DNA of 39,800 bases from an uncultured Marinoscillum sp. (GTDB lineage: Bacteria; Bacteroidota; Bacteroidia; Cytophagales; Cyclobacteriaceae): NCBI GenBank assembly GCA_902605755.1, contig CACLDR010000015.1:1-39800 (forward strand), written 5' to 3'. Positions 1 through 8,973 of this stretch are shown here, piece after piece. How positions within the stretch are numbered: the first letter of the stretch is position 1; each line of letters starts with the position of its first letter. The notes below the pieces were generated by a model, which worked only from the letters and a program-made list of their open reading frames with translations, had not been told where the DNA came from and searched no databases. The position numbers and the translations under genes were made by a program.

Positions 1-2147
1 TAAGTCACTTTGCTCCGGGTATTCCGCATCTGGGAGTTATTCCATATAATCCTATATTTCAAAATCCACTCGGTCCTACCTCTATAGGTGAGGAAATCAT
101 ACCCACTTCGAAAAAAGATTTTGAGGAAAACGAGTATTGGAAGCACATCGGACCATTAGGTGAAGCTCATTACATGGATGGCGGCTATTGGAATGAGGCT
201 TTACATGGTGTGGCCCGTGCTGGAAGAGCTACATCATTTCCACAATGCATTGGGATGGGAGCCACTTGGAATCCTGAGCTCATTGAGCAGATGGCTCAGG
301 TCATAGGCATTGAAGCTAGAATACATCATAATGAATATGGAAAAAAGCTTACTTATTGGTCTCCCAATATTAACATACTAAGAGATCCGAGATGGGGTAG
401 AAATGAGGAGTCCTATTCCGAAGATCCATATTTATTATCTAAAATGGCTGTTGCTTATGTGATGGGCCTTCAAGGTAATGATGATAATTATCTGCAGGCT
501 GTTGCTACGGTAAAGCATTTTGTCGCAAATAATAGTGAGTTTAACAGGCACTCAGGATCGTCCGATATAGATGAACGATTTTTAAGAGAATACTATTTAC
601 CTGCATTTAAGGCGGCAGTAATCGAGGGGAAGGTGCAATCTGTCATGAGCGCATACAACGCAGTTAATGGAGTACCGGCAAGTGTAAATAAGTGGTTGCT
701 AGATTCTGTACTCCGTCAGGAATGGGGGTTTGCGGGATATGTAGTTTCGGACTGTGGAGCTATCAGCGACATACCTAATGTTCATAAGTATGAGAAGAAT
801 AAGCCAAAGGCTGTGGCAATGGCGGTAATAGCCGGAACAGATTTGGAATGTGAAACTTGCGAGACCGAAGAGTTTATGTATGATAGCTACCTAAGAAAAG
901 GGTTTGATCGGGGCTATATCCAAGAGAGTCACATAGACAAAGCGATTAAAAGGTTACTTAAAGTAAGAATTAAACTCGGTGAATTTGATCAGCCCGGTAG
1001 TGTTCCATTCGATACGATTTCTTTAGATGTGCTTGAATCTCCAGCACATCAGGAACTTGCTTTGGAGGTTGCGCGTCAGTCTATGGTTCTTCTCAAGAAT
1101 GAAAATAGTATACTTCCAATGTCAACCTCAATAAACCGGTTGGCCGTCATAGGACCCAATGCGGATGTGGTAGAGTTGGGTGGATACGCTGGTGATCCCT
1201 CCATTCAAATTAGTCCGTTGAACGGGCTTTCAAAAGTACTTGGTGATCAAACAAAGATAATTTATCACAAAGGATGTAATATTATTTCCAATAAAATTGC
1301 TAATGAAGAATTAGAGGATGAGAGTTGGATAGAAAATGAGGATGTTTCGATAGCCCAGGCAGCCCAGATTGCAGGAAGTGCAGATGTTGCTATTGTTGTG
1401 GTGGGTACTAATTTATCTATTGCTAACGAAGGGGAAGATAGAGTGGACTTAGATTTGCCGGGGAGGCAGCTGGAATTGATTCAAAAAGTACATGAAGCCA
1501 ATTCAAAAACAATTGTAGTCCTAATTAATGCCATGCCACTCACTATTAATTGGGTCAATAACAATATACCAGCCATTATTGAGGCTTGGTACCCCGGACA
1601 GTCCGGGGGATTAGCTCTAGCAGAAGTACTTTTTGGCAAAATAAATCCAGGAGGTAAACTTCCAGTCACTTTTTATAAATCGGTAGAGGACCTACCGCCT
1701 TTAGGTGATTATGATATTTCCAAAGGCCGAGCTTATTGGTTTTATGAAGGACAGGTATTATATCCATTTGGATTTGGCTTGAGCTATACATCTTTTGATT
1801 ATTCTAACTTACAAATATCAAACTTGAGTCCCTCAAACAATGAGATTATCAAGGTAAGCTTTGACCTTACCAATATAGGAGATATAGGTGGTCATGAGGT
1901 AACGCAACTATACATTAGGGATATTGAGTCAAGTCATGTTCAACCATTTAAACGATTAAAAAAATTTAATAAATATTTTATTAAAGTTGATGAAATTAAA
2001 AAAATTACATTTGAATTGAACTCAAACGATTTTAAATACTGGAATCCTGACTTGAAAAACTGGTATTTGCAGCCTGGACAATTCGAAATACAAATAGGGA
2101 GTTCCTCTGCAGATATTCACTTGTCTCAAACAATATCTTGGCAATAA
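1..2147 (+). CDS. GH3 family beta-glycosidase (beta-xylosidase/beta-glucosidase type), 5' end outside window
   Basis: The product should hydrolyse terminal beta-linked sugars from oligosaccharides, probably in the periplasm. The reading frame is open from base 3, so the first ATG (174) is not the true start; the N-terminus and any signal peptide lie left of the window. Seen: YWNEALHGVARAG near 187, the RDPRWGRNEESYSEDP block near 384-430, KHFVANN near 513, and the nucleophile motif VVSDCG with its Asp codon at 750-752. The EGEDRVDLDLPG block (about 1428-1463), where the acid/base Glu lies in plant-type GH3 xylosidases, is followed by a GH3 C-terminal domain and a fibronectin-III-like domain (about 1840-2130). 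About 45 extra residues sit between IPHLGVIPYN and YWNEALHG, which are usually adjacent. The next gene, also GH3, starts 58 bases downstream. Substrate cannot be told from sequence. Confidence 0.93.
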   Translation, partial: SHFAPGIPHLGVIPYNPIFQNPLGPTSIGEEIIPTSKKDFEENEYWKHIGPLGEAHYMDGGYWNEALHGVARAGRATSFPQCIGMGATWNPELIEQMAQVIGIEARIHHNEYGKKLTYWSPNINILRDPRWGRNEESYSEDPYLLSKMAVAYVMGLQGNDDNYLQAVATVKHFVANNSEFNRHSGSSDIDERFLREYYLPAFKAAVIEGKVQSVMSAYNAVNGVPASVNKWLLDSVLRQEWGFAGYVVSDCGAISDIPNVHKYEKNKPKAVAMAVIAGTDLECETCETEEFMYDSYLRKGFDRGYIQESHIDKAIKRLLKVRIKLGEFDQPGSVPFDTISLDVLESPAHQELALEVARQSMVLLKNENSILPMSTSINRLAVIGPNADVVELGGYAGDPSIQISPLNGLSKVLGDQTKIIYHKGCNIISNKIANEELEDESWIENEDVSIAQAAQIAGSADVAIVVVGTNLSIANEGEDRVDLDLPGRQLELIQKVHEANSKTIVVLINAMPLTINWVNNNIPAIIEAWYPGQSGGLALAEVLFGKINPGGKLPVTFYKSVEDLPPLGDYDISKGRAYWFYEGQVLYPFGFGLSYTSFDYSNLQISNLSPSNNEIIKVSFDLTNIGDIGGHEVTQLYIRDIESSHVQPFKRLKKFNKYFIKVDEIKKITFELNSNDFKYWNPDLKNWYLQPGQFEIQIGSSSADIHLSQTISWQ

Positions 2148-2205
2148 TGTACTGAAGGCAAATATGTTATGAGAGATTAAAAAATTAATAAAAACTGTAA
2201 AGTTT

Positions 2206-4392
2206 ATGGATTACAATGTCCTTAGAAATAACAAATGCAAGTCGTTTAAACGCATATTGATCATACTTCTATTATTAGGACCAATTGCATGCTCCGAGCA
2301 GGAGCGATGGGTAGCCGATAAAGAGGAAGTTTTGCGTCCATTCGCACCACCAGTGTCTCATCGTGAGGCTAGAGATAAAGCTGATAGCATAGTATCTTTA
2401 ATGTCTCTAGAAGAAAAAATTGAGATGATTGGAGGAAGGGACATTTTTTTCACGAAAGGATATGAAAAATATGGTATCCCGCCTATAAGATTTTCTGATG
2501 CCACGCAAGGAATTAGTCTCATAGATTATACAGATCACTTGAATAGGTCAGTTGCGTTTCCCGCACCTATTATGCTTGCAAGTACTTGGAATAGAGAATT
2601 GGCTCATCGTTACGCTAAAAGCATTGGTGAAGAGGCTCGTGCGGGTGGTATCGCAGTTTTACTTGGTCCCGGATTGAATATTTACCGAATTTCTCAGTAT
2701 GGAAGAAACTTTGAATACTTTGGCGAAGATCCATTTTTGGTATCCAGAATGGTTGAAAACTACGTGATCGGATTACAGCAGACAGGTACCGTAGCAACAT
2801 TGAAACATTTTGTGGCCAATAATAGTGATTTTCGTCGCAGAACCTCTAATTCGGTGGTAGGGGAGCGTGCATTAAGAGAAATCTACATGCCAGGATTTGA
2901 AGCAGGTATTGAGTCGGGTGCAATGGCTGTCATGACTGCTTTCAATCAAGTTAACGGAAAATATTCCCCTCAAAGTAAATATGTAGTAAACAAATTACTC
3001 CGAAGCGATTTAGGATTTAAGTGGCTCGTGATGAGTGATTGGTTATCTATCTGGAACGCAGAGGAAGCAATAAAGTCAGGTTTGGATTTAGATATGCCAG
3101 GAGAGTCTGAGGATGGAGTTTATGGTGCGGGTGATCCGGAGAAATACCTTCGTCAAGAAGCAGGGCAACTAGTTGAGCAGGGTAGGGTTAGCCAATCGGA
3201 TATTGATCCAATGGTTTCCAACATTTTGACCACAATTTTTGCAATGCAAATGCATAAACCCTCTGACAAAGAGCTGAGTTACCTTGACAATTATGAACAG
3301 CATGAACAAATTGCACTTGAGACTGCACGAGAGGGCGTAGTTCTTCTCAAAAATGAGAGTCTTTTCCCCTTCAAAGCAAAGAAGGGTCAATATATTCAGG
3401 TTGTCGGGGATTATGTTGATTCACTTGCAGTGGGTGGAGGGTCTGCATATGTTGTTGGATATAATCAAATTAATTTATTAACTGCATTAAAGGCGGAGCT
3501 GGGTGACGCGGTTAGGTATTCCCAGAATTACTCAGATGAAGAGATAAAAAATGCATCCCTAGTACTGTATACAGTAGCTACTTATGATAGTGAGGGCTCA
3601 GATATATCTTTTGATCTAACATCACGCGATAACGTTGAGATTAATAGACTTACTAGGCTCAATGATAATGTTGGGGTGATAATGTATGCGGGTGGCGGTA
3701 GAAATATGTCGTTATGGAATGATGAAGTCGAAGCTATTTTGTACGGCTGGTATCCAGGGCAAATAGGTAATCAAGCTATTGCAGAAATAATAAGTGGCGC
3801 TACTAATCCCTCAGGCAAGCTACCAATCACAATAGAAAAGCATTTTGAAGACTCTCCTGGATTTCCATATCTTCCTAATGGTGAGGAGTTGTATGATGAT
3901 TTCGAATTTGATTTTGATCTCGATCACCCCATTCATGATATCGTTTATGATGAGGATATTTTTGTTGGATATAGATGGTATGAATATAAAAATATAACGC
4001 CTTTGTATCCTTTTGGCTTTGGATTGTCATTTTCCGATTTTAGCTACGAAAGTCTACGAACGTTTAAGCAAGAATATCAATCTGGTGAAGATGTCTTGGT
4101 GAAGGTAAGCGTTACAAATACAAGCGATATCGCTGGAAAAGAAATAGTGCAGTTATATGTGCGGGATGTTGAAGCTAGTATTGCACGTCCTTTTAAAGAA
4201 TTAAAAGGTTTTAGAAAGGTAGAATTTCATCCGAAAGCAACAAAAAAGGTGGTTTTTAAGTTGACACCAAGAGATTTTTCATTTTGGGATGAAAATACGA
4301 GTAGGTGGAAATTGGAGCCCGGTATGTTTGAAATTATTGTTGGGTCCTCCTCCAAGAATGTACCTCTCAAAGCAAAAGTTAAAATCATTTAA
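2206..4392 (+). CDS. GH3 family beta-glycosidase, lipoprotein
   Basis: This 728-residue protein is a second GH3 enzyme, divergent from its upstream neighbour. A hydrophobic segment (residues 17-27) ends in the lipobox PIAC with Cys29, so it is likely lipid-anchored, on the outer membrane or periplasmic face. GH3 landmarks are SLEEKIEMIGG near residue 65, FEYFGEDPFLVS, LKHFVANNSDFRRR and the nucleophile motif WLVMSDW with Asp278. The C-terminal GH3 domain follows (EGVVLLKN, GWYPGQIGNQA, NPSGKLPI), then a fibronectin-III-like domain ending in IIVGSSSKN. The acid/base segment reads YDSEGSDISFDL, unlike the EGEDR form of the first GH3, so specificity probably differs. It lies in the operon, eight bases before the next gene. 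Family assignment is firm; substrate is not. Confidence 0.94.
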   Translation: MDYNVLRNNKCKSFKRILIILLLLGPIACSEQERWVADKEEVLRPFAPPVSHREARDKADSIVSLMSLEEKIEMIGGRDIFFTKGYEKYGIPPIRFSDATQGISLIDYTDHLNRSVAFPAPIMLASTWNRELAHRYAKSIGEEARAGGIAVLLGPGLNIYRISQYGRNFEYFGEDPFLVSRMVENYVIGLQQTGTVATLKHFVANNSDFRRRTSNSVVGERALREIYMPGFEAGIESGAMAVMTAFNQVNGKYSPQSKYVVNKLLRSDLGFKWLVMSDWLSIWNAEEAIKSGLDLDMPGESEDGVYGAGDPEKYLRQEAGQLVEQGRVSQSDIDPMVSNILTTIFAMQMHKPSDKELSYLDNYEQHEQIALETAREGVVLLKNESLFPFKAKKGQYIQVVGDYVDSLAVGGGSAYVVGYNQINLLTALKAELGDAVRYSQNYSDEEIKNASLVLYTVATYDSEGSDISFDLTSRDNVEINRLTRLNDNVGVIMYAGGGRNMSLWNDEVEAILYGWYPGQIGNQAIAEIISGATNPSGKLPITIEKHFEDSPGFPYLPNGEELYDDFEFDFDLDHPIHDIVYDEDIFVGYRWYEYKNITPLYPFGFGLSFSDFSYESLRTFKQEYQSGEDVLVKVSVTNTSDIAGKEIVQLYVRDVEASIARPFKELKGFRKVEFHPKATKKVVFKLTPRDFSFWDENTSRWKLEPGMFEIIVGSSSKNVPLKAKVKII

Positions 4393-4400
4393 TTAAGAAT

Positions 4401-4784
4401 ATGAGATTAAATTTGACTTTGGTTCTTTTATTATTACTTTTTCAATTGACCAATGCTCAACACATTCACGACCTTATAATCACAAGTCAATATTTTCACT
4501 TTCCAGTCGCAGAGACCGAAGAGTTGAGTATATTTAACTTAACCATTGGAGGAAATATATTCCGGAATTTTGAGCTGAAGTTATCAGATAAGACTGATTT
4601 TTGGGTTTATCTTGGTATTTCTGAATATGAAGGTGAGAAGCTGACCCTTGGAATAATCACTTATCGCACCAGTATAAGTTTATGTTGGCAGGGGAGCTTA
4701 TACTCTTGTATTACCAATGACACTAGAGAAGCAAAAAGACGTATAGCATTTGAGTTCAATCCGGAATTCAAAAATGTTAGTTAG
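4401..4784 (+). CDS. Small secreted protein resembling a free-standing GH32 N-terminal (DUF4980-type) domain
   Basis: This 127-residue protein has a signal peptide (residues 1-19, cut after TNA). Residues 23-90 align by eye with the domain just before the catalytic propeller of the GH32 protein encoded at 11586-13766: both share a first strand ending in PV/PI, a Gly/Arg-Phe-(E/D) turn, DFWV, and a (E/S)G(E)-K-L strand. In GH32 levanases of Bacteroidota this DUF4980-type domain sits between signal peptide and propeller. Here the protein ends about where the propeller would begin; its end (RRIAFEFNPEF) vaguely recalls the RPQFHFTPE strand that opens GH32. There is no catalytic motif. It may be the stump of a truncated GH32 gene or a retained binding protein. 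The Bacteroidota-like signal peptide and operon position favour expression. Confidence 0.6.
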   Translation: MRLNLTLVLLLLLFQLTNAQHIHDLIITSQYFHFPVAETEELSIFNLTIGGNIFRNFELKLSDKTDFWVYLGISEYEGEKLTLGIITYRTSISLCWQGSLYSCITNDTREAKRRIAFEFNPEFKNVS

Positions 4785-4903
4785 CAGTTTGGAAATATAT
4801 GAATTGAGTTCTTTTTGAAATCAAGATTTTGAAGTGCAAAAAAATTAAGGCTCTGAAGTTAAGCTGTGCATATTAAAAAGTGTTCGTTTTTCAGAGGAAC
4901 TAA

Positions 4904-6301
4904 ATGGGAATTGATATGTTAAAGAAAATAAAAGGATCACTACTTAGAAGTGCACTTATAGCATCACTCGGCGGACTTTTGTTCGGCTTTGATACTGCAG
5001 TAATTTCGGGTGCGGAGGCTACTTTGAGTGATATTTATTTACCTGTTTATAAATCACTGGCTAATAATTTTGGAAGTTTAAGTTTCTGGCATGGTTTCAC
5101 TGTCGCCAGTGCTTTGATCGGAACAATTATTGGCTCTATTGCTTTTGGCAGGCCTGCAGATCGGTACGGCAGGCGTTCAATGCTATTTCTCATAGCAGCC
5201 TTATATATGATATCTGCATTGGGAAGTGCTCTTGCCATTGATTGGTGGTTTTTTGTAGTTATGCGATTAATTGGTGGACTTGCTGTTGGAGGCTCATCGG
5301 TGGTGTCACCTATGTACAATGCAGAAATTTCACCCGCTAGTTTGAGAGGGCGTTTGGTAGCACTTACCCAGTTTAATGTGGTTTTAGGTATAATGCTTGC
5401 TTACTTCTCCAATTATTGTATCAATGAACTAAATTTAGGAGATATGACTTGGAGATGGATGTTTGGGGTAGAGGTAGTTCCTGCCTTGCTATTTTTTGTT
5501 TTTATGTTTCTAAATCCAAGAAGTCCTCGTTGGTTAATCAGTCGTGGGTTAGTAAAAGAAGCAAAAATCATTTTAGAGCAACTTGGGTCGGATACGGGAG
5601 ATGTGAATAAGGAGGTAAAAGAAATTCAGAATTCGTTACATGCTGAAAATACTGCCAAGTCTGAGCGGTTCTTTCAAAAAAGTTATTTTCCACCTATATC
5701 ATTGGCTGTATTAATTGCGATGTTTAACCAATTATCAGGCATTAATGCTATATTGTATTATGCACCCCGAGTATTTGAAATGGCAGGATTTGAAAAGTCT
5801 GGGGCGATGCTCAGCTCACTTGGAATTGGATTTATTATGCTTATTTTTACTTTAATTGCCTTGGTGATTATTGATCACTTTGGTCGAAAAAAATTAATGA
5901 TATGGGGATCCATTGGCTATATATTAAGTCTTGGTGCCGTTGCAGCCACCTTCTATTCCAATGATACTAATTTTAGTTATACCGGTAGCATTGTGGTTTT
6001 AATTGGCATCATGATCTTCATAGCCGCTCATGGTTTTGGACAAGGTGCAGTTATTTGGGTTTTTATTAGTGAAATATTCCCAAATAAGGTCAGAGCTAGG
6101 GGGCAGTCACTTGGCAGTTTTACGCATTGGTTCATGGCTGCAGTAATTTCATGGACATTTCCGGTTTTTGCAGAATTTTCGGGAGGGCATGTTTTTACTT
6201 TTTACATGATTTGTATGATCTTGCAGTTACTTTGGGTAGTGATTAAAATGCCTGAGACCAAGGGAGTATCTCTCGAGCAACTAGAGAAACAGTGGCATTG
6301 A
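4904..6301 (+). CDS. MFS sugar porter (sugar:H+ symporter family)
   Basis: This 465-residue inner-membrane carrier of the major facilitator sugar-porter family should import a monosaccharide or small oligosaccharide released by the neighbouring enzymes. Family signatures are complete: FGFDTAVISGAE in helix 1, the loop 2-3 motif PADRYGRR, the helix 6 end NPRSPRWL (usually PESPRWL), QLSGINAILYYAPRVF in helix 7, the loop 8-9 motif DHFGRKKLM and the C-terminal PETKGVSLEQLE. Twelve helices are expected from length and hydrophobicity. The start may be ATG 4904 or the ATG four codons on (4916); MLKKIKGSLLRSALIAS fits either. It follows a 119-base gap, the largest in the operon, and precedes the GH32-like gene by 20 bases. 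Closest known types are XylE/GlcP-like; the sugar is not determinable. Confidence 0.95.
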   Translation: MGIDMLKKIKGSLLRSALIASLGGLLFGFDTAVISGAEATLSDIYLPVYKSLANNFGSLSFWHGFTVASALIGTIIGSIAFGRPADRYGRRSMLFLIAALYMISALGSALAIDWWFFVVMRLIGGLAVGGSSVVSPMYNAEISPASLRGRLVALTQFNVVLGIMLAYFSNYCINELNLGDMTWRWMFGVEVVPALLFFVFMFLNPRSPRWLISRGLVKEAKIILEQLGSDTGDVNKEVKEIQNSLHAENTAKSERFFQKSYFPPISLAVLIAMFNQLSGINAILYYAPRVFEMAGFEKSGAMLSSLGIGFIMLIFTLIALVIIDHFGRKKLMIWGSIGYILSLGAVAATFYSNDTNFSYTGSIVVLIGIMIFIAAHGFGQGAVIWVFISEIFPNKVRARGQSLGSFTHWFMAAVISWTFPVFAEFSGGHVFTFYMICMILQLLWVVIKMPETKGVSLEQLEKQWH

Positions 6302-6321
6302 TATAAAATTTAATCTTAATT

Positions 6322-7917
6322 ATGAAAAAAATTATTTTCTTAATTTGTGCTTTGCTAGCATTTGGTTCAGTTCATGCGCAAGAAGATGAATTCAATGTTC
6401 GAGTAATATCGGATCACATATATGCTGAGCATTTATATAGGGATAAATTATTGAAGGATCCTTATCGGCCTCTATATCATTACGTGATTCCGGAGGGCAT
6501 GGCTCACCCTTTTGATCCAAATGGGGCATTTTATTGGAAAGGCAGATATCACCTTTTCTATATAATACAGACAGTGAGACCCAAACCATTTTACCGCGGT
6601 GATGCTTGGGCACACATATCGAGTCATGATTTGATTCATTGGAAACATCATCCAACAGCTTTAAAACCAACTGATGATACACCAGAACGAGCTATATATA
6701 GTGGAAATATGTTTTTGAACAAAGAGGGCATTCCGACAATTATGTATCAAGGATTGGGTGCTGGCAACAGTATTGCGATAAGTGCAGGTGATTACTGGTT
6801 AGAATATTGGGATCGTCATCCCAACAATCCGGTGATACCCTATGCCGAATATTATTTAGACAATGACGGAGCCGAGTATCGAACGATCTTAGATAAAATG
6901 CCAGATTATGGGCAGTATGATATATGGGATCCACATTGCTGGTTGGACGGAGATACCTATTATACAATTACAGGTAACAACGAACTCTGGCCTGGTAAAG
7001 ACGCCTTGTTTAAATCTAAAAATTTGAAGGATTGGGAACTCGTTGGTGATTTTTTTCATCATGATCCAATAGAGGGGACGCTTGATTGTCCTGATTTTTT
7101 TCGTTTAGGTGAGAAATTTGTGCTTCTGTACCTAAGAAATGGGTTGGAATATGTAATTGGAGATTTTAAGGCTGAGCAGTTTTATCCAGAAAAACGAGGA
7201 ACCATGACATGGAACATTGGGGCTGGATATGCACCTGAAAGCTTGGTGGATAATAAGGGCCGTAGGATTATGTGGGCAGCACTCAATGACAGTCGTACGG
7301 GCTGGGGGGATATAGATAATTTCATTACTGAACATGCATGGGCCGGTACCCTGACCCTCCCGAGGGTACTATCGCTTGACGAAAATAAAAATCTTAAAAT
7401 TAAACCCATTGATGAGTTAAAATTATTAAGATATGAACCTATCAAAATTGAAAATTTTAATGTCACCGATCAAATCGTGCTGGAGAAAATTAGAGGAAAC
7501 TCAATGGAGCTAAAATTATCAATAAATCCGCAAAAAGCTGAATCTATGGGAGTAAAGGTCTACGCATCAGCTGATGGGCAGGAGGAAACAGTTTTAACAT
7601 ATTACCCATTAAAAAACGAATTTACGTTAGACCTTACAAAATCATCATTGAATAATGAGTACATGGAAGGATATTTGTTGGGAAAAGATAAAATTCAAAA
7701 AGCGAGATTATCACTTGTAGGAAAAGAAAATCTTGACCTCAGAATTTTCATAGATCGTTCGGTGATTGAGGTTTTTGTTAATGAAAAACTCTCATTAGTG
7801 CAAAGGATTTATCCAGTTATGAAGGATAGCGATCAGGTTATACTTTTTAGTAATGGTGGAAGTATTCATGTTCCAATATTGGAAAGTTGGAAACTTCACC
7901 CATCTAACCCGTATTAA
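6322..7917 (+). CDS. Divergent GH32-like (five-bladed beta-propeller) secreted glycoside hydrolase
   Basis: This 531-residue protein has an SP-I signal peptide (MKKIIFLICALLAFGSVHA, cut before Q20). The propeller shows a DPNG nucleophile motif (FDPNGAFYWKGRYHLFY, Asp65), SSHDLIHWKHHPTAL, and a WDP motif (Asp203) in place of the usual RDP. The acid/base position reads LDCPDFF with Asp255, where characterised GH32 enzymes have Glu-Cys-Pro. A C-terminal beta-sandwich follows, with DRSVIEVFVNE near residue 478. GH32 enzymes cleave beta-fructosides, but the WDP and DCP changes put this in a divergent branch whose substrate may not be fructan. It lies in the operon, only two bases before the esterase gene. 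Fold assignment is strong; activity is uncertain. Confidence 0.85.
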   Translation: MKKIIFLICALLAFGSVHAQEDEFNVRVISDHIYAEHLYRDKLLKDPYRPLYHYVIPEGMAHPFDPNGAFYWKGRYHLFYIIQTVRPKPFYRGDAWAHISSHDLIHWKHHPTALKPTDDTPERAIYSGNMFLNKEGIPTIMYQGLGAGNSIAISAGDYWLEYWDRHPNNPVIPYAEYYLDNDGAEYRTILDKMPDYGQYDIWDPHCWLDGDTYYTITGNNELWPGKDALFKSKNLKDWELVGDFFHHDPIEGTLDCPDFFRLGEKFVLLYLRNGLEYVIGDFKAEQFYPEKRGTMTWNIGAGYAPESLVDNKGRRIMWAALNDSRTGWGDIDNFITEHAWAGTLTLPRVLSLDENKNLKIKPIDELKLLRYEPIKIENFNVTDQIVLEKIRGNSMELKLSINPQKAESMGVKVYASADGQEETVLTYYPLKNEFTLDLTKSSLNNEYMEGYLLGKDKIQKARLSLVGKENLDLRIFIDRSVIEVFVNEKLSLVQRIYPVMKDSDQVILFSNGGSIHVPILESWKLHPSNPY

Positions 7918-7919
7918 AA

Positions 7920-8972
7920 ATGAAACAAGTATTTCTATTATTTTCATATTTATGTGCATTGAATGCCTTGTCACAAGAGGGCAATATTATTGAACTAATT
8001 CGCAACACAGGAATTGATAGGTATTCCTATATTAAATATCAGTCCAAGAAAAAACACCCTGAATTGGATGATGTGACAAATTACTTTTTTGATTTAAAGG
8101 ATTGTAAGTGTTTTGAAGGATCACCATTTATGGTGGGTTTGAAAGATAAAGAGACTAAAAATCTTATTGTGAATCTACAGGGAGGGGGAGCATGCTGGTC
8201 AGATTTTTTTGAGTGTAAGGAAGATGTAACAATCGAAGAATTTGAAAGCATTGAAGATGATTTGAAAAATATGGATGAAAAGCTACTCTGGAGTACCATT
8301 TTCATTCCTTATTGTGATGGCAGCAACTATTTGGGCGACAATGTTGTGGACTACGATAAGGATGGAAAAATAGATCATTGGCATTGGGGAATCAGAAACC
8401 TGAGTGCGGGTTTTAATTTAGTTCAATCTGAGTTGAATAATCCTGAGAAGATTCTCATTACAGGGTGCAGTGCAGGAGGGTATGGTACATTTTCGGCAAT
8501 GTTATTGGCAAGATTTAAATTTCCAAATGCGAGGATCTATGTGCTAAATGAGAGTGGTCCAGGCATCTCTGATGGCAATAAGAATGGTATATGGGATTTG
8601 ATTAGGGAAAATTGGGGTATGGAAGAGTGGTTTCCCAGTCAAGTTGATAAGTCGAGGTGTTCATTGCTTCCTTTATATAGTTGGATACTAGAACATGATC
8701 TTTTGACCAAAGTAGCTATGTTTTCTAGCTACCAAGATGCTGTATTGGCAGATGAATTTTTGGATATTTCAGGAAGATCATTTAAAAAGCGTTTACTAAA
8801 GGATACAGAAATCATTCGCCTAAAGTTTCCGGACCGTTTCAAGAGGTTTTTTATTAAAGGGGATTCACATTGTGTGGAGGACTATTTCTACGAGATAGGC
8901 GGTATGAACTATGACGATTGGGTGGGTTTTTTTGTAAATGATAAAGCCGAATGGAATGATATAATGGAATAG
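7920..8972 (+). CDS. Pectin acetylesterase-like serine esterase, secreted
   Basis: This 350-residue secreted protein belongs to the pectinacetylesterase/Notum family, which removes acetyl (or acyl) groups from pectic and other polysaccharides. A signal peptide (MKQVFLLFSYLCALNALS) precedes Q20. The oxyanion-hole region NLQGGGACW, the PYCDGSNYLG block, and the nucleophile motif GCSAGG (Ser184) are present. Asp273 in SSYQDAV and His317 in GDSHC complete a likely Ser-Asp-His triad. Several cysteines (CKCF, ECKE, CS, HC) suggest disulfides and export. It is nearly contiguous with the genes on both sides (2 bases and 1 base), so it is co-expressed and implies an acetylated substrate. The exact ester is not known. 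Confidence 0.85.
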   Translation: MKQVFLLFSYLCALNALSQEGNIIELIRNTGIDRYSYIKYQSKKKHPELDDVTNYFFDLKDCKCFEGSPFMVGLKDKETKNLIVNLQGGGACWSDFFECKEDVTIEEFESIEDDLKNMDEKLLWSTIFIPYCDGSNYLGDNVVDYDKDGKIDHWHWGIRNLSAGFNLVQSELNNPEKILITGCSAGGYGTFSAMLLARFKFPNARIYVLNESGPGISDGNKNGIWDLIRENWGMEEWFPSQVDKSRCSLLPLYSWILEHDLLTKVAMFSSYQDAVLADEFLDISGRSFKKRLLKDTEIIRLKFPDRFKRFFIKGDSHCVEDYFYEIGGMNYDDWVGFFVNDKAEWNDIME

Positions 8973-8973
8973 T

